NCBI RefSeq assembly: GCF_040419245.1
Contig: NZ_JAZHOH010000001.1
Span: forward strand, 3,720,001 to 3,784,000
From: Ewingella sp. CoE-038-23
GTDB taxonomy: Bacteria; Pseudomonadota; Gammaproteobacteria; Enterobacterales; Enterobacteriaceae
Direction of reading: 5' to 3'
Length of the DNA stretch: 64,000 bases
Shown: positions 54,673 through 63,298 of the stretch, in pieces
Numbering within the stretch: position 1 is the first letter of the stretch
Layout: every line of letters starts with the position of its first letter
Notes under the pieces: generated by a model
The model's database searches: none
What the model saw: only the letters and a program-made list of their open reading frames with translations
What the model was told of the DNA's origin: nothing
Program-made: the position numbers and the translations under genes

Positions 54673-56304
54673 ATGAGAGACACCAAACAACCTTTTGCCA
54701 CGCGCAAACGCCCCATGAAACTGATGACGTCGGTCATTTTGATGATTGGCGCAGTGATCCTCTCCGTCCTGCTGGTTGTACATCTGCTCTATCTTATTCA
54801 GGTCAGCGATACCACCCGCGACGGCGTGAAAGAGAAGGCGCTGGCGGTGGCCCGCACGCTGGCTGACCTGCCGGAAATCAGGCGCGGGCTGACTCAGCCT
54901 TCGGACAGCGGCATCATTCAGCCAATTGCCGACGCGGCGCAGAAGAGAAATGACCTGCTGTTCGTGGTGGTGACCAACATGAGCGGCATTCGCTTCTCGC
55001 ATCCAAATAAAGAGGTGATCAGCCGCCGCTTTATTGGTGACGATATCAATCCAGCCTTGCAGGGCAAAGAAAATGTGGCGATCAATCACGGGGTGTTGGT
55101 GGAGGCGCTGCGGGTGTTCACGCCAGTTTATGATGACCAGCACAAGCAAATTGGCGTGGTGGCGATTGGCATTTCCCTCAGCAAAGTGACCGAGCAAATC
55201 AATAAGAGCCGCTGGAGCATTTTGTGGACCGTGCTGTTTGGTACGCTGGTCGGCGCACTGGGGACCTTCGCCTTGGTGAAGATGCTCAAACGCATCTTGT
55301 TCGGGCTGGAACCTTATGAAATATCGACGCTTTTTGAACAGCGGCAGGCGATGTTACAGTCGATCAAAGAGGGGGTGATTGCCGTAGACCAAGACGCGCG
55401 GGTGACGCTGATTAATCAGGAAGCGCGCCACCTGTTTGGCGAAACCGCCCCCGAGTTTTCCATTAATGTCGAAAACATCGGCGGCTCCCAGCCACTGATC
55501 CATAATCTTAACGACGTGCTGCAAACTGGCGTGCCGCGTCAGGATGAAGAGATCAATGTCAAAGGCCGTTTACTGCTGAGTAATACCGTGCCGGTGCGCA
55601 GCAATGGGGTGATTATCGGCGCTATCTGTACCTTCAGGGATAAGACCGAAGTCAGCCAGTTGATGCAGCGCCTGAGCGGCATGGTAAACTACGCCGATTC
55701 GCTGCGTGAGCGCTCGCACGAGTTTATGAACAAGCTGCACGTGATCCTCGGGTTACTGCACATGAAGAGCTACACGAAGCTTGAGGATTACATTCTCAAA
55801 ACGGCCAATAACTATCAGACAGAAATTGGCTCGTTGCTGTTAAAAATCAAATCGCCTGTTATTGCCGGTTTCTTGTTAAGCAAGATGAAACGCGCCACGG
55901 ATATGCACCATCAGCTGACGCTCAGCGATGATAGCCTGCTGCCCGACAATGCCAATGAAGATCAGGTGGCGGCGCTGATCACCGCGCTAGGTAATTTGAT
56001 TGAGAATGCGCTGGACGCTCTGGGCCAGCAGCCGAACGGAGAGATAAGCGTGTTGCTGCATTACCAGAATGGCTGGCTCGCTGGCGTGGTCAGCGATGAC
56101 GGCCCCGGCATTCCGCCTGAGCATATTGATGCTATTTTTGAGAAAGGGTTTTCGTCGAAAGGTGAAGAGCGCGGCGTCGGGTTATCCCTGGCGAAACAGC
56201 AAATTGAGAACCTTGGCGGAAGCATAAGCGTTGAGTCAGAACCTGACGTATACACCCAATTTTTTGTACAACTCCCGTGGGATAGTGAGAGGAAACCGGC
56301 ATGA
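54673..56304 (+). CDS. dcuS: C4-dicarboxylate/citrate sensor kinase DcuS
   Basis: Membrane sensor kinase that responds to fumarate, malate, succinate and citrate. 543 residues, same as E. coli. Two membrane segments (about 21-42 and 182-203) bracket the periplasmic PAS domain. Its ligand residues Arg107, His110, Arg147 and Phe149 are at E. coli numbers. A cytoplasmic PAS domain follows (about 215-325), then the phospho-acceptor His349 in RSHEFMNKLH and the HATPase (about 430-535, DDGPGI and GVGLSL). The stop overlaps dcuR. Confidence 0.96.
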   Translation: MRDTKQPFATRKRPMKLMTSVILMIGAVILSVLLVVHLLYLIQVSDTTRDGVKEKALAVARTLADLPEIRRGLTQPSDSGIIQPIADAAQKRNDLLFVVVTNMSGIRFSHPNKEVISRRFIGDDINPALQGKENVAINHGVLVEALRVFTPVYDDQHKQIGVVAIGISLSKVTEQINKSRWSILWTVLFGTLVGALGTFALVKMLKRILFGLEPYEISTLFEQRQAMLQSIKEGVIAVDQDARVTLINQEARHLFGETAPEFSINVENIGGSQPLIHNLNDVLQTGVPRQDEEINVKGRLLLSNTVPVRSNGVIIGAICTFRDKTEVSQLMQRLSGMVNYADSLRERSHEFMNKLHVILGLLHMKSYTKLEDYILKTANNYQTEIGSLLLKIKSPVIAGFLLSKMKRATDMHHQLTLSDDSLLPDNANEDQVAALITALGNLIENALDALGQQPNGEISVLLHYQNGWLAGVVSDDGPGIPPEHIDAIFEKGFSSKGEERGVGLSLAKQQIENLGGSISVESEPDVYTQFFVQLPWDSERKPA

Positions 56305-57020
56305 TCAATGTGCTGATAGTCGATGATGATGCCATGGTTGCAGAGCTTAACCGCTGTTATGTGACTCAGATTGAAGGGTTTACCTGCACTGGCGTGGCCT
56401 CAACCTTACAACAAGCCAAAGATCTGGTGTTGAATCCTCAACATCCTATCGACCTTATTTTGCTTGATGTCTATATGCAGCAGGAGAACGGGCTGGATTT
56501 GCTTCCCGTACTGCGCGATGCCGGTCGGCCAATCGACGTGATTGTGATCTCCTCCGCCGCCGATGCCGCCACCATAAAGAAGTCACTGAACTACGGCGTG
56601 GTGGATTACCTGATCAAGCCTTTCCAGTTCCCGCGTTTTGAAGAGGCCCTGACCCACTGGCAGCAGAAGAAAACGCTGATGGATCACCATCAGTATTATG
56701 AGCAGTCTGACGTGGATCGCCTGATACACGGCGAGCCGCAGACCACGTCTGACAACAAAAAGCTGCCGAAGGGCTTAACGCCGCAGACCCTGCGCACCCT
56801 GTGCCAGTGGATTGACGCCCATCCTGACACCGAGTTCTCCACCGATGAGCTGGCGCACTCGGTGAATATCTCGCGCGTTTCCTGCCGTAAATACCTGATT
56901 TGGCTGGCTGACAGCCATATCCTGTTCACCAGCATTCACTACGGGGTGACGGGAAGGCCGGTCTATCGCTATCGGCTGCAAGAAGATCATCACGCCCTGC
57001 TAAAACAGTATTGCCAGTAG
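56301..57020 (+). CDS. dcuR: Response regulator DcuR
   Basis: 239-residue CitB-family response regulator. The receiver domain has Asp8-Asp10 and the phospho-acceptor Asp56 (LLDVYM). The C-terminal helix-turn-helix is in GLTPQTLRTLCQWID to SRVSCRKYL. Translationally coupled to dcuS (ATGA). In E. coli it activates the dcuB, fumB and frd genes under anaerobic growth with dicarboxylates. Here the neighbouring fumarate reductase, transporter and fumarase genes are the natural targets. Confidence 0.96.
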   Translation: MINVLIVDDDAMVAELNRCYVTQIEGFTCTGVASTLQQAKDLVLNPQHPIDLILLDVYMQQENGLDLLPVLRDAGRPIDVIVISSAADAATIKKSLNYGVVDYLIKPFQFPRFEEALTHWQQKKTLMDHHQYYEQSDVDRLIHGEPQTTSDNKKLPKGLTPQTLRTLCQWIDAHPDTEFSTDELAHSVNISRVSCRKYLIWLADSHILFTSIHYGVTGRPVYRYRLQEDHHALLKQYCQ

Positions 57021-57031
57021 TAATTGGGGAA

Positions 57032-57991
57032 TTAGCGCAGCAGCTGGTAGCTATTATCCAGCAGCGTGAAGCCAAACTGGCGCTGTGATGAGCAGACAAT
57101 CTGCCGCTGTTTAGTGACAAAAATCGCCTCGATATGTGCAAGGTCTTGCAGATACTCGAGGCTTTTTTCTACCCCCATGCCATACAGCAGCGTGGTGTAG
57201 ATATCGCCGTCGATGGAATCCTCAGAAATCACCGTCACGCTCTGTAACTCGTTATCCAGCGGATACCCGGTTTTCGGGTCGAGAATATGATGATAGCGGC
57301 GGCCGTCCAGCTCAAAATAACGCTCGTAGATACCCGACGTAACCACCGATTTGTTGCTGACGTGGATCACGCCTAGCAGCGCATCTTCGGCGGCAAACGG
57401 CTTTTTCAGCCCAATCCCCCACCCCTGTTCCCCACTGGCGCCCAGCGTCTGGACATTGCCGCCGAGGTTAATCAGCCCGTGCGGCACCTGCTCGGACAGC
57501 AGGAAATCCCTCACCACGTCGGCAATATAACCTTTGGCTATCGCGCCTAAGTCGATCTCCATTCCGGCGTATTGCAGGAAGACGGAGCGCGCGGTGTCAT
57601 CGAGCACCACGTCATGGGGATTGGTCAGGGCGAGCAGGCTTTGCAGGTCGCTGGCGGCGGGCACGCTGTGGCCGCTAAAGCCAATTTTCCAGCGTTTTAC
57701 CACAGGGCCGATAGTGAAGTTGAACAGGCTGTCTTCGAGCAAACTCACGGCCTTGGCGCGTTTTATCAGCTCGTAAACCGGCGGGCTAACCACCACCGGG
57801 TGGCTGCCCGCCGCGTGGTTTATCGTCATCACTTCAGAGTGCGGGCGATTGACCGTGAAGATGTTCTCTTGCTGTTTGATCAGCCGGAAAACGCGTGACG
57901 CCAGACTCTCATTATGTTCAAACAGCTTGAGCAGAATGGGGGAACCCATCAGCACGGCGGAGTAAGCATAAATTCGATCGTCTGGCGTCAT
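57032..57991 (-). CDS. apbE: Cytoplasmic ApbE-type FMN transferase
   Basis: 319-residue flavin transferase that attaches FMN from FAD through a phosphodiester bond to Thr/Ser in D-x-x-(S/T)-G-A-(T/S) motifs. Family motifs: LGAIAKGYIAD (148-158), LINLGGN (173-179) and HHILDPKTGYP (about 243-253). Unlike usual ApbE proteins it has neither signal peptide nor lipobox, so it acts in the cytoplasm. It lies 66 bases downstream of the fumarate reductase gene on the same strand, whose product carries the target motif, so that protein is the likely substrate. Converges on dcuR. Confidence 0.93.
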   Translation of the reverse strand: MTPDDRIYAYSAVLMGSPILLKLFEHNESLASRVFRLIKQQENIFTVNRPHSEVMTINHAAGSHPVVVSPPVYELIKRAKAVSLLEDSLFNFTIGPVVKRWKIGFSGHSVPAASDLQSLLALTNPHDVVLDDTARSVFLQYAGMEIDLGAIAKGYIADVVRDFLLSEQVPHGLINLGGNVQTLGASGEQGWGIGLKKPFAAEDALLGVIHVSNKSVVTSGIYERYFELDGRRYHHILDPKTGYPLDNELQSVTVISEDSIDGDIYTTLLYGMGVEKSLEYLQDLAHIEAIFVTKQRQIVCSSQRQFGFTLLDNSYQLLR

Positions 57992-58057
57992 AGCGTTATC
58001 TCGTCAATCAAGTGGATAAAGCCTGCGCGCCGGGGAGGCGACACAGGCTATTCGCCG

Positions 58058-60835
58058 TTATTTCATCGAGAAGCGAGCGGCGTTGCGTCCTGCAAGAATA
58101 CCGAAGATGATGATATCCGCAACGGCATTACCGCCAATTCGGTTGCCGCCGTGGATGCCTCCGACCACTTCACCGGCTGCGAAAGCGCCGTTCAGCGCCT
58201 GCTGCTGGCTGTCCAGCACGCAGGTTTCGGTGTTAATGGTCACGCCGCCCATGGTGTGGTGAACCCCCGGCGCGATGCGGATGGCGTAGAACGGCCCCTG
58301 ATTGATTGGGTGGCGCATCGCCGTGGTGCGGCCGAATTCGGCGTCGTGCTGCTTATCCACTGCGACATTGTAAGTCTCGAGGGTGGCGAGGAAGGCGTGG
58401 AAATCCATCTCCAGCTTGTTAGCCAGCTCGCGCGGAGACTCGGCGCTAATCACAAAACCGCGCGCGATATACTCATCGGCAGCCTTGTTGTTCAGTCGAA
58501 CTTGCTCATCAAATACCACGTAAGCATATTTTTCCGGCTGGGCAATGATTTGCTCCGAGACTTTGTCGCGGGTTTCCATCTCATTAAAGAAGCGTTTACC
58601 GGCCTGATTGACCAGAATCGCCCCGCCGCCGCGAATGGCTTCTGAAATCAGGTAAGAGGTGGTTTGCTCAACCGTTGGGTGGATTTGAATTTCGCCCATA
58701 TCCACAGTATCTGCGCCGATGTTCTGCAAAATCGCGATACCGCCGCCGGTTGCGCCTTTATGGTTGGTGGTGACGAAGCCGTCCAACTCAGGGCGATATT
58801 TCACCACCATGTCGCGGTTGGCGCTGAAGCCACCAGTGGCCACAATCACGCTTTTAGCATTGATGGTCAGCACTTCGTTTTCATCGTTTAACAGCTCTAC
58901 GCCCTGCACTGCGCCCTGCTCATAACGAATCTGAGTCACCGAGGTATCGAGCATCACGTCGATATTGCGTTTGTTGAGGTTCTTCACCAGGCCGCTAATC
59001 AGGAAGCCACCCACCGCGCTGCGATCCGCCGGGCGATGAGTACGGTCGATGCTCATCCCGCCGGTGATGGTGATATCACTCAGCTCGATGTCGTGTTCGG
59101 CTAGCCACTCCACGGCCTGCGGCGCGCGCTCGACGAACTCTCTCAGCAAGACCTGATTGTTCTTGAACTGGCCGCCTTTCAGGCTCTCTTGGTAGAACAG
59201 CTCTTTGCTGTCTTCAATGCCTTTGAGTTTCTGGAAACGCGTTTCCGCCGCGTTCATGCCGACAGAGGCTTTGATGGTGTTGCCGCCGATGGTGGACATT
59301 TTCTCCACCACCAGCACTTTCGCCCCTTCATCACAGGCTTGGATCGCCGCGGCCAAACCCGCACCGCCGCTGCCGACCACCACCACGTCATAGCTTTGCG
59401 GCGCTGACGGGCTGCCGCCCTCTTCCAGCAGCTGGGCTTTGCAGGATTTAGCAATAGCTTTTGAAACGGCTTTCTTCACGGCTTCGCTTTGCGTGGTCGC
59501 GCCGGTGACGGCGTCCACGTGCGGGCTGTTAGCATCCAGAATGCGGCTGCGGATGATTTCGAAGCTGGTGGTGAAGGCCACGTCTAGCTCGGCATCGGCA
59601 TCCAGCTCGATGTCAGCAATGCGGTCAGTTTCCAGACTGACGTTAATGGCCAGCTGATGGGTATCGTCCTGCACTTTTTCATTAAAGACGCCGGCTTTGA
59701 ATTTTTTCGACGTCATGCTCATGTCGCGGATCATCGCGTCGACCAGCGAGAAGCGCCACAGCGGCTGCGGGATGGTCAAAGCTTCGCGCTGGGTGCTGTC
59801 GATAAATAGCTCGAGTTTCTTATCTTGGGTGATGCGATCCGCCCAATCTGGATAAGCGATGCAGGCTTTGCCGACCGCCACCATGTCATAACCGTGCTCC
59901 AGCGCCAGCTCGGCATCTTCCATATTCACCACGCCACCGACGCCCATCACCGGCACTTTAGCCAGCGTCTCAGAGCGCATCGCGACATATTTGTCGATCA
60001 GCGGCGTTGGATCTTGGCTATCAACAATCGAAGGACGTAGGGTATAGCCGACGGAGAAGTGCAGGTAATCCACACCGCGCGCCGCCAACTTTTCCAGCAG
60101 GTACATGGTGTCAGCGAAGCGAATGCCCGGCTCTTCAATCTCTTCTGGTGAGAAGCGGTAGCCGATAATGAAAGAAGGATCGGCGTATTGCTGCGCCATC
60201 TGGTGGGTGATTTCCAGCACCGCTAGCGGGAATTTGGCGCGGTTTTCGCGGCTGCCGCCCCATTGGTCGGTGCGCTGGTTGGAGTTTGGTGAGAAGAACT
60301 GCTGAATCAGGTAGGTGTTGGCGCCGTGGATCTCCACGCCGTCGAATCCGGCTTCAATGGCGCGACGCACGCCTTCGCCAAACTTAGCAATCATGCCGTC
60401 CACTTCTTCCGTGGTCAGCGCGATGGGGGTGGCGGCACCTTCACGCGGCGCGGCCAGCGCGCTCGGCGCGACCGGAGACTGGCCGCCAATCAGTTTTGGC
60501 TCGGTCATGCGGCCGCCGTGATAAATCTGCAATACGGCTTTTGAACCTTTCTCTTTGATTGCTTGCGCAATTTTAGCCAGCCCCGGCACTTTGCTGTCGG
60601 TGTCGATACCAATGGCGCCGGGGAAGGCCAGACCTTTGTCGTCGATAAAGCAGCACTCGACGATAACCGTGCCGATGCTACCAGCACGGGCGCGGTAGTA
60701 TTCCACCAGCTCGCTGTTGACTGAGCCGTCGTAAAAGCCGGTGCAGGTGGTCATCGGTGCCATCAGCAAACGGTTTTTCAACGCGGTGCCGTTTGGCAGA
60801 GTAATAGGACTCAATAACCGATCGCGATTTTTCAT
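58058..60835 (-). CDS. Soluble NADH:fumarate reductase (OYE - FMN_bind - FAD_binding_2)
   Basis: 925-residue three-domain flavoprotein. Residues about 5-355 are an Old Yellow Enzyme-like NADH:flavin oxidoreductase barrel (HGAN, His170 and Asn173). About 375-465 is an FMN_bind domain whose DAVTGATT (441-448) is an ApbE flavinylation motif with Thr447 as expected acceptor. About 482-920 is a fumarate reductase flavoprotein domain (GSGGAG 488-493, IQIHPT with His719, TRDK with Arg756, GGNRIGGNA). There is no signal or heme site. As I recall, an enzyme of this layout from Klebsiella pneumoniae reduces fumarate with NADH. ATG 60835 has GGAG nine bases upstream; an in-frame TTG at 60850 is disfavoured. 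Confidence 0.9.
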   Translation of the reverse strand: MKNRDRLLSPITLPNGTALKNRLLMAPMTTCTGFYDGSVNSELVEYYRARAGSIGTVIVECCFIDDKGLAFPGAIGIDTDSKVPGLAKIAQAIKEKGSKAVLQIYHGGRMTEPKLIGGQSPVAPSALAAPREGAATPIALTTEEVDGMIAKFGEGVRRAIEAGFDGVEIHGANTYLIQQFFSPNSNQRTDQWGGSRENRAKFPLAVLEITHQMAQQYADPSFIIGYRFSPEEIEEPGIRFADTMYLLEKLAARGVDYLHFSVGYTLRPSIVDSQDPTPLIDKYVAMRSETLAKVPVMGVGGVVNMEDAELALEHGYDMVAVGKACIAYPDWADRITQDKKLELFIDSTQREALTIPQPLWRFSLVDAMIRDMSMTSKKFKAGVFNEKVQDDTHQLAINVSLETDRIADIELDADAELDVAFTTSFEIIRSRILDANSPHVDAVTGATTQSEAVKKAVSKAIAKSCKAQLLEEGGSPSAPQSYDVVVVGSGGAGLAAAIQACDEGAKVLVVEKMSTIGGNTIKASVGMNAAETRFQKLKGIEDSKELFYQESLKGGQFKNNQVLLREFVERAPQAVEWLAEHDIELSDITITGGMSIDRTHRPADRSAVGGFLISGLVKNLNKRNIDVMLDTSVTQIRYEQGAVQGVELLNDENEVLTINAKSVIVATGGFSANRDMVVKYRPELDGFVTTNHKGATGGGIAILQNIGADTVDMGEIQIHPTVEQTTSYLISEAIRGGGAILVNQAGKRFFNEMETRDKVSEQIIAQPEKYAYVVFDEQVRLNNKAADEYIARGFVISAESPRELANKLEMDFHAFLATLETYNVAVDKQHDAEFGRTTAMRHPINQGPFYAIRIAPGVHHTMGGVTINTETCVLDSQQQALNGAFAAGEVVGGIHGGNRIGGNAVADIIIFGILAGRNAARFSMK

Positions 60836-61314
60836 AATAATTAACTCCAACCTAAAGTGTTTAATATTTTGTGAATTCGGTATCGGATTAATTAATTCTT
60901 TTTAGTTAGTCTCCGTTCTCATAGTATTAATATATTACTTTCTTTAGTTTCATAATCTCTAACCTTAGTTATTTAACTATTTACCTATTAATATCCCGCT
61001 GCATTTATTAATGCATTGTTAAATGACAAATAGAATGATCACATTTAATCAAACACTCACCAGCTTTATATTTAATTAGGAAAAAATGCTTTATCAAGAA
61101 TGAGACGCAATAACCCGACACAAGCCATCAATTAAAATAACCCTTTAAAATCATAAAACTAAAATCAACCACACTTCCCCAGAGTATGACCAATGATTAC
61201 GGGAGCAAGCATTTCATACTAAAATTCCTATCTTAATTTCACTTAGTATCACTCCCACCAAAATTAACCTTTATTTTTGTGCATGATTAAAAAGAAAAAT
61301 ATAAATAGCTTTTC

Positions 61315-61328
61315 TTGATCCAGATCAA
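61315..61328. promoter_or_regulatory. FNR box
   Basis: TTGATCCAGATCAA matches the FNR consensus TTGAT-N4-ATCAA at all ten defined bases. It lies about 270 bases before the transporter start and 480 bases before the fumarate reductase start, and points to anaerobic control. Confidence 0.85.
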
Positions 61329-61425
61329 AAGTAATAAACAGGAAAATCGCATTATATAAATAACTTCTCCCCATTAAGGGGGATAACCCTACCAAATAAT
61401 GAATATCAATAATGGAGCAACGTAA

Positions 61426-61464
61426 ATGCCGCCATTAAATAGCTTAAGAAAGTTAAGTAACTAA
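61426..61464 (+). CDS. Possible 12-residue leader peptide
   Basis: ATG 61426 has GGAG at 61414-61417, eight bases upstream, and reads MPPLNSLRKLSN before a TAA. It lies 131 bases before the transporter start. A translated leader in an anaerobic operon would be interesting, but such short frames also occur by chance. No terminator hairpin was found between it and the transporter. Confidence 0.25.
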   Translation: MPPLNSLRKLSN

Positions 61465-61595
61465 AAAAATCAAAAATACGCTGACTTTATTACGCACATC
61501 AACCCAACAGAGCCGTTAAGAGCCCGCAGTGACCTCCCTGCCGCTCGCGAGATCTTGGGTACTCAGAATTCTCAACTACTTGTTAGGTCAAACCT

Positions 61596-63107
61596 ATGAC
61601 TGATATCTCTAAAACGATGGTGACACCTCCGGTTAGCAAAGTTTCAGGCGGTAAAAAAAACCGCCTGATGATGATGCTTATGCCCATTCTGGTAACCGTA
61701 ATTCTGTTGTTTATCCCAGTCCCTGAAGGCTTGCAGCCTCACGCATGGCACTTCTTCGCCGTGTTCGTCGGTGTCATTGTCGGTCTGATTTTTGAGCCTC
61801 TGCCTGGCGCGGTGATTGGCCTGACCGGCGTGGTGGTGATTGCGCTGTTCAGCCAGTGGCTGCTGTTTAGCCCGGCTGAGCTGGCTGACCCGAAATTCAA
61901 AATGGCGGCGCAGTCCTTTAAATGGGCAGTGAGCGGCTTCGGCAACTCCACCGTGTGGCTTATCTTCGGCGCATTCATGTTTGCCGCGGGCTACGATAAA
62001 ACCCAGTTCGGTCGCCGTCTGGCACTGATTCTGGTGAAATATCTTGGCCGCCGCAGCCTGACGCTAGGTTACGCCATCGCCTTCGCGGATCTGCTTCTGG
62101 CGCCTTTCACTCCGTCAAACACGGCGCGCAGCGGCGGGACTATTTACCCAATCATTGCTAACTTACCGCCGCTGTACGGTTCAAAACCGAATGACCCAAG
62201 TGCGCGTAAAATCGGCTCTTATCTGATGTGGGTCGCTATCACCGCAGCCTGTATCACCAGCTCCATGTTCCTCTCCGCGCTGGCACCTAACTTGCTGGCA
62301 CTGGGCATCGTTAACAGCATCACCGGCATCAATATCTCTTGGGGAATGTGGTTCTTCGCCTTCCTGCCAGTGGGTCTGTTGTTACTGCTGACCATGCCGC
62401 TGCTGGCTTACTGGCTCTACCCGCCGGAAGTCAAAGTGAATGATGAAGTGCCGCGCTGGGCCACCGCCGAGCTGGCCAAACTGGGCAAAATGTCCCGTCA
62501 TGAAATCCTGCTGCTGGTCTTTGTATGCTGCGCCCTGATGATGTGGATTTTCGCCGCCAGCTTCATTGAACCTGCGATGGCTGCCCTGTTGGTAGTGGTG
62601 CTGATGCTGTGGACCGGCGTATTGAACTGGAACGACATCACCAGCAACAAACCGGCGTGGAACACCTTCGCGTGGTTCGCCACATTGGTGGCTCTGGCCG
62701 ACGGCTTATCTCGCACCGGCTTCATCTCTTGGTTAGGTAAAGAAGGCGCGCTGCTGATGGGCGGCATCTCTCCGGGAACAGCGACCATCGTGCTGCTGCT
62801 GGCGTTCTACCTGCTGCACTACCTGTTTGCCAGCACCACCGCGCACACCACGGCGCTGCTGCCTGCGATGCTGACCATCGGTGCCGCTATCCCAGGCATC
62901 AATCTGCAAGTCTTCTGCCTGCTGATGGTGACGTCTCTGGGTGTGATGGGGATCATCACTCCATACGGTACTGGCCCAAGCCCGATTTACTACGGCAGCG
63001 GTTATCTGCCAACCAAAGACTACTGGCGCCTAGGCACCATCTTCGGCGCACTGTTCTTAGCCGCCCTGCTGTTTATCGGCTACCCTTGGATGGCCATGCT
63101 GTTCTAA
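61596..63107 (+). CDS. DASS-family dicarboxylate/citrate transporter (CitT/TtdT-like)
   Basis: 503-residue inner-membrane carrier with about 12 segments, aligned throughout with E. coli CitT (citrate/succinate antiporter) and TtdT. Signature segments: APFTPSNTARSGGT, the ASTTAHT repeat and ITPYGTGPSPIYYG. The context (DcuSR, fumarate reductase, fumarase) suggests exchange of an external C4/C6 acid such as malate, tartrate or citrate for succinate. Start 61596 has TTAGG upstream. The exact substrate is inference. Confidence 0.9.
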   Translation: MTDISKTMVTPPVSKVSGGKKNRLMMMLMPILVTVILLFIPVPEGLQPHAWHFFAVFVGVIVGLIFEPLPGAVIGLTGVVVIALFSQWLLFSPAELADPKFKMAAQSFKWAVSGFGNSTVWLIFGAFMFAAGYDKTQFGRRLALILVKYLGRRSLTLGYAIAFADLLLAPFTPSNTARSGGTIYPIIANLPPLYGSKPNDPSARKIGSYLMWVAITAACITSSMFLSALAPNLLALGIVNSITGINISWGMWFFAFLPVGLLLLLTMPLLAYWLYPPEVKVNDEVPRWATAELAKLGKMSRHEILLLVFVCCALMMWIFAASFIEPAMAALLVVVLMLWTGVLNWNDITSNKPAWNTFAWFATLVALADGLSRTGFISWLGKEGALLMGGISPGTATIVLLLAFYLLHYLFASTTAHTTALLPAMLTIGAAIPGINLQVFCLLMVTSLGVMGIITPYGTGPSPIYYGSGYLPTKDYWRLGTIFGALFLAALLFIGYPWMAMLF

Positions 63108-63172
63108 AGGAGGATTAATTTGACACTCAAGCCATTAACAGAGCTTTTACTCAAATAAAACATCCCCAGCCT

Positions 63173-63201
63173 GTTGCCAGCCAATCACCTTGGCTGGCAA
63201 C
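63173..63201. repeat. Perfect 12-base-pair hairpin between transporter and fumarase
   Basis: GTTGCCAGCCAA, five bases, then TTGGCTGGCAAC. No T run follows, so transcription could continue into the fumarase gene. It may set relative expression or protect the upstream message. Confidence 0.7.
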
Positions 63202-63298
63202 ATACACACGAATAAAAACGTCGCCCCCGATCTACCCGAAGATCACTCCAGGAAATCGCTGTACCCATGGCGGCAATAACGGATTAAGTGAGAAAACA

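Larger units (their letters stand above)
60836..61595. other. Divergent AT-rich regulatory region
   Basis: 760 bases between the fumarate reductase gene and the transporter gene. Strongly AT-rich. It contains a perfect FNR box (61315-61328) and a 12-codon open frame with a ribosome-binding site (61426-61464). DcuR sites are expected, but their consensus is too loose to place by eye. Confidence 0.7.

Noticed and set aside
60836..60850. TTG start giving the fumarate reductase five extra residues
   Set aside because: The extra codons contain the GGAG ribosome-binding site of ATG 60835.
61440..61595. Attenuator or riboswitch before the dicarboxylate carrier
   Set aside because: No convincing terminator/antiterminator pair or known riboswitch core could be found by eye.
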